Source of the DNA: Paenibacillus pectinilyticus
GTDB lineage: Bacteria > Bacillota > Bacilli > Paenibacillales > NBRC-103111
DNA: 64,000 nucleotides
NCBI RefSeq assembly: GCF_001700435.1
Contig: NZ_LYPC01000011.1
Span: forward strand, 186,001 to 250,000
Direction of reading: 5' to 3'
Made by a program: the position numbers and the translations under genes
The notes under the pieces: model-generated
What the model was told of the DNA's origin: nothing
Database searches by the model: none
What the model saw: the letters and a program-made list of their open reading frames with translations, nothing else
In this document: piece by piece, positions 49,241-57,987 of the stretch
Layout of the letters: the number at the start of each line of letters is the position of its first letter
Numbering within the stretch: position 1 is the stretch's first letter

Positions 49241-51460
49241 CTACAGGATCTGTAATCCTTTGTCTTTCGTTAATTGAACGTGAACAGCACCCTGCGGATG
49301 ATTCGGGACGGTGATCCAGATATCATGCTCTGAAGGTTGAGATAGTTGAACTGCACTCCCCGCACGGTACACATGAATGAAATCCGCCTTGCGATCATGG
49401 CGGCGGTGGAGAATTGCCATTAATGAACAGCTTGGATCAATAGCATCGCCTGGTGTTTGTACGGCTATAACCTCATCGCCAGGTTGCACAAGTGCGGTAT
49501 GGAAGACGGAAGCGGTAGTTACATTGCCTGAAGTGCTTGAACTTCTTAAAGTATTGGAAGTGCTTGAAGCACCAGATGTGCTTGGAGTGCTTGGAGTACT
49601 AGAAGTACCTAAAACACCTGAAACACCTGAAACACCTGATGACTCTAAAGGAGTTACACCGCTGGAACCCCCATTAAGACCGTAAGTAAGCTGCAGTTGA
49701 CCCGCTCCTATAGCATCAACCCCCTCATCAGGCACGAATTGACCAAGAATCGGCAGCTGATGCTCCTTCAGCATCGTCTCGTCCCCTGCTTTCTCAGCGA
49801 CGAACATGCGGTAAGGTGCTGCTTCGGTAAGCGTTTGCTGCGCAACATCTGGCGCTACAATCGGGTGCATCCACCACTCGATTGGCTGCGGCTCATCGCC
49901 AGCCAGCTCAACTTGAAACCAATCCAGGAGCCAATCCTCCGTGAGCAAAAGGTGACGATTCATCGTGCAGCCCTCGTAGCTGCCCGTGGATTGCAGCCAG
50001 GCGTAGACCGAGGTCTCCGTCGCCTCGTAATGCATGCAGCGCCCTTCATGCGGCGCTTGCGATAGACCGCCCAGCGACACGGTGTTGTGGCTGGCTGTTT
50101 CGGCAAACCACGATCTGCGCATGGTCGAGCCGTAAGGCACCATCCCAAGATCGGGCGTTAAGGTCTGAGCCTGATGCATCAACGTCAGATGCAGCTTGTC
50201 GTAGTGGCCGTGGGAACCGCCGTGCTCGCCGAAGTCGGCGAGGAACGACAGCGGGTTCCCCGCAACACGGCCGATGACGAAGCCGGCGTCCGGCCAGAGC
50301 CGCGAGCCCCTCGGCTCGCCATCCGCAGCGGTGCGGTCAGCGCCATAGAGCAGCGCCTCGAGCTGCTCATCCCCGGCAGCGCCGAGCTGCCGGTACGCCT
50401 CGCGCAGCACCGGCGCGAGCCCGGCGATGCCGTAGATCGCGAGCCCCTGCTCCGCGATCTCGGCGATCTCGCGGGCGTAAGGCCCCCGCGCGAGCGGCCC
50501 ATCATGCAGCGCCGGCAAGGCGCCCTGGTCGTCGGCCAAATCGGCCAACGCCTGAAGCATGCCGTGCATCGACTGTCCCTCTGCGCCTGTCGTGGCGTAG
50601 AGATCAATGCCGAAGCGCTGCGCCATTTCCGCAGCGATTAAGTACGCACGAAGCACGAAAACGTGATAATACGTGCTTCCCTCGAATTCAAACTGATCGG
50701 GTTTGACACCGATCGACAAATGATGAATGAAGCCCCCTTGGCCTTCAATGAGTGCTTCTAGCTCAGCCTGCTCACCTCGTGCTGCATACACACAAGATAA
50801 GGACGCGTTCAGCCAAGCCGTGTAGTTGTTCTCCGCATTGTTCCGCTCATGAATCAACACATGGCGGTACTCTTCCATGCTCTCCGACAACAGCCCCAAA
50901 AACACGTCGATCGCGACCTGCTCCCTCGCTTCAAACGCAATCCCCTCATCACGCAGAAGAAGATAGGCGCGTATTAACGTGGTTGACCAAATCGCCTCCG
51001 TCAGTGCTTGATGGAAGGCACGTCCTTTGAGCATCCAGCTTTGAGCCTCTGGATGCACAGGATAGAGCGGGAATTGCTCCGCATATTCGACAAGCAGTCG
51101 CTTGCTAAGCTCCGCATACCGCTTCTCACCCTGTGCCGCATAGACAGCCGCAGCTTGCAACGCCACTCGCGCTAAAGATTGATGCTTGAACACTAGCCAA
51201 GCTCCTTGATAGGCCTCGCCTTCAATGACACAGCCATGCGGGCAGTGAAACTCGGATGCATCCACACAGCTTTCATCGAACAACAGTTCGGTGTGATGGT
51301 GTGGACAAACATACTGGTGCCACCATCCCCCAGGATCCTTAGGAACGACCAAGCTGCCAGCTAACTGCAGTTGATCGATCTCATTTTGCAGACGACCCAC
51401 CGTTTCATCCAACCATACCTTATTCCCATGCTTGGCAGCGAACCTCAATGCGGTACTCAT
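49241..51460 (-). CDS. Heparinase II/III-superfamily lyase, PL15/PL17-like
   Basis: A 739-residue protein. It opens with a Cys/His cluster (CPHHHTELLFDESC and HCPHGC), then an alpha/alpha toroid with RNNAENNYTAWLNAS (Asn211, Asn212) and GSTYYHVFVLRAYL (Tyr264, Tyr265), then a beta-sandwich with GEHGGSHGHYDKLH (His413-419) and SHNTV. This layout is like exolytic oligoalginate lyases. No signal peptide. Residues 599-648 are a Ser/Thr/Gly-rich insertion in the beta domain, encoded by imperfect short repeats. The ATG overlaps the SDR stop codon by 4 bp. Confidence 0.8.
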   Translation of the reverse strand: MSTALRFAAKHGNKVWLDETVGRLQNEIDQLQLAGSLVVPKDPGGWWHQYVCPHHHTELLFDESCVDASEFHCPHGCVIEGEAYQGAWLVFKHQSLARVALQAAAVYAAQGEKRYAELSKRLLVEYAEQFPLYPVHPEAQSWMLKGRAFHQALTEAIWSTTLIRAYLLLRDEGIAFEAREQVAIDVFLGLLSESMEEYRHVLIHERNNAENNYTAWLNASLSCVYAARGEQAELEALIEGQGGFIHHLSIGVKPDQFEFEGSTYYHVFVLRAYLIAAEMAQRFGIDLYATTGAEGQSMHGMLQALADLADDQGALPALHDGPLARGPYAREIAEIAEQGLAIYGIAGLAPVLREAYRQLGAAGDEQLEALLYGADRTAADGEPRGSRLWPDAGFVIGRVAGNPLSFLADFGEHGGSHGHYDKLHLTLMHQAQTLTPDLGMVPYGSTMRRSWFAETASHNTVSLGGLSQAPHEGRCMHYEATETSVYAWLQSTGSYEGCTMNRHLLLTEDWLLDWFQVELAGDEPQPIEWWMHPIVAPDVAQQTLTEAAPYRMFVAEKAGDETMLKEHQLPILGQFVPDEGVDAIGAGQLQLTYGLNGGSSGVTPLESSGVSGVSGVLGTSSTPSTPSTSGASSTSNTLRSSSTSGNVTTASVFHTALVQPGDEVIAVQTPGDAIDPSCSLMAILHRRHDRKADFIHVYRAGSAVQLSQPSEHDIWITVPNHPQGAVHVQLTKDKGLQIL
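49517..49666 (-). repeat. In-frame minisatellite in the PL15/PL17-like lyase gene
   Basis: About 150 bp of imperfect 9- to 15-bp repeats (on the plus strand ACACCTGAA, GTGCTTGAA/GGA and GTACTTGGA-type words) encode the low-complexity insertion of Ser, Thr, Gly, Val and Pro. The reading frame stays open. Repeat number may vary between strains. Confidence 0.7.
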
Positions 51461-52224
51461 CGCATCATCATCCCGCCGTTAATTTCAATCGTTTCTCCGG
51501 TTACATAAGCAGCTAGATCGGAAGCTAGATAGAGCACAGCCCCTGCTACATCATCCGGTGTTCCTTCTCTCTGCAGAGGAATGCCATTAATCGTTGCTTG
51601 GCGCGCTGCGTCTGTCGTGAATGTCGCGTGGAACATCGTATTCCCGATAAAGCCAGGGGACACATTGTTCACCGTAATGCCGCTTGCGGCCACTTCTTTG
51701 GCTAAACCTTTGGAGAACGTCAGAACGGCCGCTTTACTTGCTGCATACACACTGCCTCCGGGTCCGCCACCATTATGTGCAGCTACGGAAGTCATGTTGA
51801 TAATGCGGCCGTATCCTTTCTCTTTCATGCCAGCCATGACACGTTTCGACACGAATACTGTGCTTTTCAAGTTAACATCCATAATACGTGCATACATCTC
51901 TTCGGTCATTTCCGCATTCGGCACGCGCTGTACCAAATGACCGGCATTGTTGACGAGAATATCGATCGTTCCACCTAACGCTTGCTCAACTTCACTCACC
52001 AATCGATCGATTTGTTCCACGTTGGTTACATCAGCCTGAACCAAAACAGCTTCCCCGCCCAGGGCTTGAATCGCTGCAACAACTTCCTGTCCTTGTGCCA
52101 CATTGTTCAAACAGTTCACGCCAACCTTAGCGCCGTTACTAGCCAAAGCCAGTGCAATTGCGCGCCCAATCCCCGCATTCGATCCTGTGACAAGTGCAAT
52201 TTTCCCCGTTAAGTTGATGTTCAT
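51457..52224 (-). CDS. SDR-family oxidoreductase, FabG/DEH reductase-like
   Basis: A 255-residue NAD(P)-dependent reductase with the classic motifs TGSNAGIGRAIA, NNAGH, the catalytic Ser in INMTSVAAH and YAASK, and the C-terminal YVTGETIEINGGM. Behind it, overlapping by 4 bp, are two lyases. Lyases that act exolytically on uronates release 4-deoxy-5-hexulose uronate, which an SDR reduces to 2-keto-3-deoxygluconate; that role fits this gene but is inference. GGGAGG lies ahead of the ATG. First gene of the operon; its promoter is unclear. Confidence 0.88.
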   Translation of the reverse strand: MNINLTGKIALVTGSNAGIGRAIALALASNGAKVGVNCLNNVAQGQEVVAAIQALGGEAVLVQADVTNVEQIDRLVSEVEQALGGTIDILVNNAGHLVQRVPNAEMTEEMYARIMDVNLKSTVFVSKRVMAGMKEKGYGRIINMTSVAAHNGGGPGGSVYAASKAAVLTFSKGLAKEVAASGITVNNVSPGFIGNTMFHATFTTDAARQATINGIPLQREGTPDDVAGAVLYLASDLAAYVTGETIEINGGMMMR

Positions 52225-52257
52225 TGTGATATCCTCCCATGGATGTTCATTATTTTA

Positions 52258-52283
52258 TATGAAAAACGCTGCTTAAGCAGCGT
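52258..52283 (-). terminator. Terminator after the module 2 kinase gene, in the leader of the SDR operon
   Basis: CACGCTGCTT and AAGCAGCG form a perfect stem on the minus strand, followed by TTTTTC. It ends the regulator-kinase transcript. Only 33 bp separate it from the SDR start, so the SDR operon may depend on read-through or on a weak promoter (TAAAAT near 52250). Confidence 0.7.
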
Positions 52284-52302
52284 GACTACCGCCATTCCAT
52301 TA

Positions 52303-52317
52303 ATACAACGTTTACAT
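52303..52317 (-). promoter_or_regulatory. Possible CcpA cre site
   Basis: On the minus strand ATGTAAACGTTGTAT matches the cre consensus WTGNAANCGNWNNCW at all but one fixed position. It lies between the kinase gene and the SDR operon, where catabolite repression of the lyases would be expected. Confidence 0.35.
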
Positions 52318-52335
52318 TCCCCGCAAAATAGAACC

Positions 52336-54183
52336 TCACCCTCGCAGCCTCGGCCGCATCGTTTCCGGCATCGTCATCGTGAAGCACGTCCCGTGCCCCC
52401 ACTCGCTGTCGACTGACAGCCCATAGGCTTCCCCGAACACCATCTGAATGCGTCGATGAACGTTCATCAGGCCAATGCCGCCACGGCGCGATGAACCATT
52501 CTTCTCTTCCGGCTCCGCCAAGCGATTCTCCTCTAGCTTTTGCCGCAGCTCATGCAGTCGTTCCGGCTTCATACCTGTACCGTTATCCGCTACGGTCACC
52601 CGGAATAAGCCGCCTTCTTTGCTCGCATCAATGCGAATCCAATGATGCTCCTCCACACCATCTGGGAACGCATGTTGGAAAATATTTTCGATTAATGGCT
52701 GCAGCGTCAGTCGCACCATTTTCTCCAGCAGCAAGCCCGGCGGTATCGCGACATCGATCTCGAATTCCCGCTCCGTGCGATGCTGCAAAATAATCATATA
52801 ATTACGCACATGATTCAATTCATTGGCTACGGTGATTTCTTCCAAGTTCGTCTGCACCGAGTAACGAAGCATGAACGCCATCGCTTCCACCATTTCGGTG
52901 ATTTCATGAGAATCTTGGACGATGGCGTAGCAATTGATCGTTTCCAATGTGTTATAAAGGAAATGCGGATTAATTTGCAGCTGCAGGGATTGGAATTCCG
53001 CCCTCTGCCTCTCCAGCTCCGATTGACCGAGCTCCAAAGCCTTCTTCTGCTGTTCTAATTCGGCTTCATAGACACGCCCGATCATATCCGATAATCGTGT
53101 GACCATGAGATTATAGCTATGAATGAGCCCGCCGATCTCATCGGTTCGACCGACCTCATCGATGTACTGCCAGTTACCTTTTTCCGTTTCGCGCATACTA
53201 TCCTTTAACCACCGAATCGGCGCGATAATCGAGCGGCCGAAGCGGAATGCCAGCCACAGTGCCACAGCCAAAGTAACCAGACCCACAATAATCGTCGTAG
53301 TCCGAATCGTATTGACGGGTCGTCTTAACTCCTTCACCGGCATGGATGCGACCAGATTCCAATCGGAATAACCCGATTTCCGCGATACAAACATACGTTC
53401 TTCGCCATTATATTTATGCAAAAAAGTTTGATTCCCACTCGATAAGACAAGCGAAGCCAGTTCATCCTTCGGCGCACGCTGCTCCATCGAAGGCGGATAC
53501 ACATAATTACCGGCATCATCGACGATGAAGAAAAATCCGTCTTTCCCCAAGCTGACGCGATCCCACGTTTTGGCCAGCTCCGCCAACTTGATTTCAATCG
53601 CAACAACCCCGCGATTCTCATCACCGTAAGAGGGGCCTCTTACTTTGCGCGCCATGGTCACGACCGTGCCTTTATCCGCAGCTTGAATGCTCATATTGAG
53701 GAGGGCTATTCGCCCGTCCCCCGATACTTTCATGAGGCTGTCAAACTTCTCTTGCACAAGAACGGGATCAAAATTAATTACATTCTGATTCTCATAAATG
53801 ACCGAGCGGCCATGCTGACCCACAACATAAAGCATGTTTAACTGTTTATACAAAGTGACGATGGATTTCACGGACGATTCCGCGAATTTCTTGATTTTGT
53901 CCGAATAAACGTAGTACTCATAAGGATCATTCGGATTGATTTCCATGAAGGCACGCACGTCGGAATTCGATGAAAATGCATTGCTAAGCAGCTCATACGC
54001 CTGCAAATAGCTATCTGTTTGGTAATTGGCGCTATCGATCATTTGCCCCATGTACTGCTTTACTTGGTCATCCAGGGCGCGTGAAGATTGCACGTAGGAA
54101 AAGAGCCCCACCGAGACTAGCGAAAGGATAATCACGATCAGGAAATACACGTATATCTGGCCAGATAGTGTTTTCCTTTTCAT
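52336..54183 (-). CDS. YesM-type sensor histidine kinase (module 2)
   Basis: A 615-residue membrane kinase: N-terminal helix (about 10-30), extracellular sensor, second helix near 300, HAMP, a coiled linker (EAELEQQKKALELGQSELERQ), the conserved His in LQINPHFLYNTLETINCYA and an ATP-binding domain (NIFQHAF, ADNGTGM, GIGLMNVHRRI). The ATG at 54183 overlaps the regulator's stop codon (ATGA). Here the regulator comes before the kinase, the reverse of module 1. Confidence 0.91.
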   Translation of the reverse strand: MKRKTLSGQIYVYFLIVIILSLVSVGLFSYVQSSRALDDQVKQYMGQMIDSANYQTDSYLQAYELLSNAFSSNSDVRAFMEINPNDPYEYYVYSDKIKKFAESSVKSIVTLYKQLNMLYVVGQHGRSVIYENQNVINFDPVLVQEKFDSLMKVSGDGRIALLNMSIQAADKGTVVTMARKVRGPSYGDENRGVVAIEIKLAELAKTWDRVSLGKDGFFFIVDDAGNYVYPPSMEQRAPKDELASLVLSSGNQTFLHKYNGEERMFVSRKSGYSDWNLVASMPVKELRRPVNTIRTTTIIVGLVTLAVALWLAFRFGRSIIAPIRWLKDSMRETEKGNWQYIDEVGRTDEIGGLIHSYNLMVTRLSDMIGRVYEAELEQQKKALELGQSELERQRAEFQSLQLQINPHFLYNTLETINCYAIVQDSHEITEMVEAMAFMLRYSVQTNLEEITVANELNHVRNYMIILQHRTEREFEIDVAIPPGLLLEKMVRLTLQPLIENIFQHAFPDGVEEHHWIRIDASKEGGLFRVTVADNGTGMKPERLHELRQKLEENRLAEPEEKNGSSRRGGIGLMNVHRRIQMVFGEAYGLSVDSEWGHGTCFTMTMPETMRPRLRG

Positions 54184-55220
54184 GCACGAATCCCCATCTG
54201 CTGTCGATATTCCGAAGGCAGACAACCCTCATATTTCTTAAAGGTTTTCGTAAAATGAGGATGATCCGCATAGCCCACCTCACCTGAAATATCGGTGATG
54301 CGCCATTGCGGCTGTTGCAGCAGCTTCTTCGCCTTTTCCATACGGCGGCGTGTCCGGTATTGCACGAAAGTCTCTTGTGTGGATTGTTTGAACAATTGAC
54401 TGAAATAGGATGGATTCAGCCCGATATGATCAGCGACCTCCTCTAAGGAAACCTCTTCCGCAAGATGCGATTCGATATACAGCTTCGCTTCCTCCACGGG
54501 ATCCTTCAGCTTGCCCTTGCGCTTAGCTTTCAGTTCCTCCAAATAGCCGTGGATCGCAGCTGTAAAGCACGCCCATACCGCTTCCTCATTCTCGGCACCC
54601 GCCAAGTCGAAATCACGCTGCATCACATATACATCACGCGCATTTAGACGCTGTTCCAGAAGTGTGTTGATCTCCGCTAACATATCGACCACGCGGTTCA
54701 GCTTGAAATGTTTGGTCTTCAGTTCCTCCTGGATCTCGTCCAGCACCAGATCTAGCTCTGCGTCCTGCAGCATCCACACCGCTTGTTCCATGCGGCTCGC
54801 CCATTGCTCTAACAGGGTGACAGCGATGAAAGATTCTGAGCTAACCTTGCTTTTGGTGCGGATTAGTTTCTCCAGCACACCTTTAAAACCCTTAACACTG
54901 ACCGGCTTAAGCAGATACTCTTTAACTCCATAGGACACGCATTTCTGCGCATATTCGAAATCACCATAACCCGAAATCACCACAACCTGAATGTCCGCAT
55001 CCATCTCGGCCACGTGCTGGCAGAGCTCGAGTCCATCCATTTTGGGCATTCGGATATCCGTAAATACAAAGTCAGGGCGCTCCTCCTTGATCCGTTGCAA
55101 GGCCACGACGCCGTTCTCTGCCGTTCTCAGGCTTTCAATCGGCAGCTCCGACTGTTCCACGAGTTTCTGTAATCCTTTCCGTATCATCGGTTCGTCATCG
55201 ACAATGAGAATGCGGTACAT
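54180..55220 (-). CDS. YesN-type response regulator, receiver plus AraC domain (module 2)
   Basis: A 346-residue regulator with Asp55 in VFTDIRMPKMDG and a C-terminal AraC domain (VSLEEVADHIGLNPSYFSQLFKQST and ITDISGEVGYADHPHFTKTFKKYEGCLPSEYR). It is followed with 4-bp overlap by its kinase and lies behind the LplA-like transporter operon, its likely target. The central region between the domains is shorter than in the module 1 regulator. Confidence 0.92.
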   Translation of the reverse strand: MYRILIVDDEPMIRKGLQKLVEQSELPIESLRTAENGVVALQRIKEERPDFVFTDIRMPKMDGLELCQHVAEMDADIQVVVISGYGDFEYAQKCVSYGVKEYLLKPVSVKGFKGVLEKLIRTKSKVSSESFIAVTLLEQWASRMEQAVWMLQDAELDLVLDEIQEELKTKHFKLNRVVDMLAEINTLLEQRLNARDVYVMQRDFDLAGAENEEAVWACFTAAIHGYLEELKAKRKGKLKDPVEEAKLYIESHLAEEVSLEEVADHIGLNPSYFSQLFKQSTQETFVQYRTRRRMEKAKKLLQQPQWRITDISGEVGYADHPHFTKTFKKYEGCLPSEYRQQMGIRA

Positions 55221-55274
55221 GGGGAATGCTCCTTTCTTCGTATCTACTGTGAATTTTTACCTGCTATATTTAAA

Positions 55275-55318
55275 TAAAAACCCGCTCCCCCTAGGCTTAT
55301 AGCCCAAGAGGAGACGGT
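55275..55318 (-). terminator. Terminator after the module 2 binding-protein gene
   Basis: On the minus strand CCGTCTCCTC and GGGGGAGCGG arms with an inner GGGCT/AGCCT stem are followed by GTTTTTATTT. It lies 22 bp after the binding-protein stop codon. Confidence 0.75.
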
Positions 55319-55339
55319 TATCATGTCGTGCGATGCTTC

Positions 55340-56938
55340 CTATTTTCTACGACTCAACGTGACCGTTGAATCCGAATCTTTGGAATCTTTGTTTTTGAAT
55401 TTCTCTGTTGCTTCTTTGATCACATCGTTGCCGCCTTTGGACTTCCACTCTTCGATGACTTTCGGCCAGTCGGAGATCGGCTCTTTCCCGTACACCATTT
55501 TCACCATATGTTGCAGAACAACTGGAGGCGCTTGGTCGGAAAGCGGTGCGATATCAGGGTTTTTCACATAAGCATCTAGACGAGGCTCGAAGTTAATGCC
55601 GTCACGGCCTTCGTTCGCTAACGTCGTATCGTACGTTTTCATTAGCTTTTTACCATCTTCTGTTAAGCTAAGTGTGCCTTTATTATACGTCGTGTCTTGA
55701 ACAAGCCACAAGAATGATTGACGGTAACGTTCTTCATCGATGCCTGCCGGATCGGTCGGGCTCTTGTATTCGATTTTGCCATCAACGGTCTTGTATGTGT
55801 CGCCTTCAATTCCGAAAGTGAAGAATTTCTCCGCTTCATCGGACATCATCCAGTCAAAGAACTTAATAATACCCGCGGCATCTTTCACACTTTTGTTTAC
55901 AAAATAAGCACGTGTATTCGGGCCATACAAGTAGTGTCCACCGCTGCCATCAGGTCCTGTCGGCGAAGCAATGATATCGATTTTCGCAGTAGGTACCGTC
56001 GCTCTCAACTGTTGCTCCCATTGCAGCACTTCGTTCGCATTCATGGACCACATGCCTGCTTTTCCTGCAAGGATCGCATTTTTCCAAACGGTAGCATTCG
56101 TTGTCGCGAACTCTTTATTCATCAAGCCATCGTCATACATTGTTTTGTACGTCTGTAGCGCTTTCGTCATGTTCTCCGTATCGAAGAACTTCGGTACGAT
56201 TTGATCGCCTTGCTGCTCTAGCATAGAAAGGTAAGGGTACACATCATAGGATCCGAAGAAGACATCGGAATACTTGAAGTTCTCGCGGCCCATGTAAGGG
56301 AACTCAACGCCCATTTCTTTGAACTTGCGAAGCACAGCCATGTACTCATCCGTTGTTTTCGGCACGCCTAAGCCTGCTTTGTCCAACAAATCTTTACGGA
56401 TAAAGACGGAACGACGGGATGGATTCGATAGGAATTCTGGAATCGCGTAAATTTTACCTTGGTAGGTCACTTGGTTCCAGGATTCTTTCGGAATCTTTTT
56501 CAGCAAATTCTGACCGTACTTGTTCAGCAGGTCGTCCAAGGGTTGAAATACGCCAGCTTTCACGGAACCGGCCATTTCCTTCCCGCTCCAGCTTCCGCTG
56601 CCTTGAACGACGTCGGGAATATCATTCGTCGCGAACATTTGGATCATTTTTTGCTCATAGTCCTTGTGCGGCACAAGCACGATATTCATATCGGTATTCG
56701 TTAATTCTTCCAACTTTTTAACCCATTTATCTTCGTTGATATTGGGGGATTTCTCCACGTGTCCGAACGCTAGTGTGCGAAGCCCGATCGAGAACTTGGT
56801 TTTCTCTGCTGGTTTCGTGCTTGCTGCAGCTGTTCCTTGAGCTCCTGTTGCTTCATTGGTCTTGGTACTCGTTCCACAAGCGGCCAACATACTTGCCATC
56901 AATACCGTTGCCATCGTAGCTGGAATCCATTTTTTCAT
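55340..56938 (-). CDS. Extracellular solute-binding lipoprotein, LplA/YtcQ type (module 2)
   Basis: A 532-residue lipoprotein with lipobox MLAAC (Cys21), a Thr/Ala-rich linker and a large binding domain of the LplA/YtcQ type (VLVPHKDYEQKMIQMFATNDIPDVV, YAIPEFLSNPSRRSVFIRKDLLDKAGL). These proteins are about 80 residues longer than typical CUT1 binding proteins and usually serve complex plant or uronate oligosaccharides. GAGGGG lies ahead of the ATG. It is the third gene of the operon, after the two permeases. Confidence 0.93.
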   Translation of the reverse strand: MKKWIPATMATVLMASMLAACGTSTKTNEATGAQGTAAASTKPAEKTKFSIGLRTLAFGHVEKSPNINEDKWVKKLEELTNTDMNIVLVPHKDYEQKMIQMFATNDIPDVVQGSGSWSGKEMAGSVKAGVFQPLDDLLNKYGQNLLKKIPKESWNQVTYQGKIYAIPEFLSNPSRRSVFIRKDLLDKAGLGVPKTTDEYMAVLRKFKEMGVEFPYMGRENFKYSDVFFGSYDVYPYLSMLEQQGDQIVPKFFDTENMTKALQTYKTMYDDGLMNKEFATTNATVWKNAILAGKAGMWSMNANEVLQWEQQLRATVPTAKIDIIASPTGPDGSGGHYLYGPNTRAYFVNKSVKDAAGIIKFFDWMMSDEAEKFFTFGIEGDTYKTVDGKIEYKSPTDPAGIDEERYRQSFLWLVQDTTYNKGTLSLTEDGKKLMKTYDTTLANEGRDGINFEPRLDAYVKNPDIAPLSDQAPPVVLQHMVKMVYGKEPISDWPKVIEEWKSKGGNDVIKEATEKFKNKDSKDSDSTVTLSRRK

Positions 56939-57088
56939 AGTACCCCTCTTTTCATTCTTTGGATGAATAGCCTTTCATACTCTCATTGTAAAAGCGTTTT
57001 CATAATCCAACTATGGAATGAATTTAGTTCGTGTTGTCTTTTTTTAGAATTTTGTTTAAATCTTGTATTTTTGTAAAAATCATCATAT

Positions 57089-57970
57089 TTATGATTTCAC
57101 AGAGCCTACCATCATGCCTTTAACGAAATGCTTTTGCAGAAAAGGATAAATAAGAATGATTGGAATCGTAGCCAGAATAATCGTGGCCATTTTAATACCC
57201 TCTGGATCCATATGAGCTAGTCCGCTAAATTGTGAAGATGCAGGATCGATCGCAATATTGTCGCTGTCTATTAATTGGCGAAGCTTTACTTGAAGCGGCC
57301 ATAAGGCTGGCTTATTTAAATAATACATCGCACTCTGATACGTGTTCCAATGTCCGACTGCGTAGAAAATCCCTAAGGACGCCATAACCGGCTTTGATAA
57401 AGGCAGTACAATATTCCAAATCATGCGTAGCTCTGAGCAGCCATCGATCCGTCCGGAATCAATGAGTTCGCTTGGAATTTGCATGAAGAACGAACGCATC
57501 ACGAAGAAATTAAAAGCGCTGATCGCGCCTGGCAAAAGCAGTGCCCATAAGGTATTCGTCAGATGCAAGCCCTTCATCAGAATGAAGTTCGGAATGAGCG
57601 GTGCGCTGAACACCATCGTGATCAATACCATAATGACAATCACTTTGCGGCCTTTGTACTCCGGTCTAGATACGGGATATGCCAGTGAGGACGTGGCGAT
57701 TAGATTAATCAGTGTCCCCACAACCGTGATATAAATCGTAACACCGAAAGCGCGCCAGATGGAAGCGTCACTGAAAACGTACTCGTAATTGATCGTAGTG
57801 AATTGAACAGGAAGGAATAATACCTTGCCTCCAACTATCGCTTCCGAGGAACTGAAAGATTGTGCCAGCACGTTTAGAAACGGCAGTAGCATCGCTAACG
57901 ATAGCAGCGTTAGAAAAAGCACATTAAACACATTAAAGACTTGCCAACTGGCAGTCGGTTTGCGATTCAT
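57089..57970 (-). CDS. Carbohydrate ABC transporter permease, LplC/YtcP type (module 2)
   Basis: A 293-residue permease with six helices, the docking loop ELIDSGRIDGCSELRMIWNIVLP and the ending HFVKGMMVGSVKS. The sequence style (SQSFSSSEAIVGGKVLFLPVQFTTINYEYVF) is that of LplC/YtcP subunits. It follows the LplB-type gene by 17 bp. As in module 1, no ATPase gene is present. Confidence 0.93.
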   Translation of the reverse strand: MNRKPTASWQVFNVFNVLFLTLLSLAMLLPFLNVLAQSFSSSEAIVGGKVLFLPVQFTTINYEYVFSDASIWRAFGVTIYITVVGTLINLIATSSLAYPVSRPEYKGRKVIVIMVLITMVFSAPLIPNFILMKGLHLTNTLWALLLPGAISAFNFFVMRSFFMQIPSELIDSGRIDGCSELRMIWNIVLPLSKPVMASLGIFYAVGHWNTYQSAMYYLNKPALWPLQVKLRQLIDSDNIAIDPASSQFSGLAHMDPEGIKMATIILATIPIILIYPFLQKHFVKGMMVGSVKS

Positions 57971-57987
57971 CCGATGTACACCTCCGT

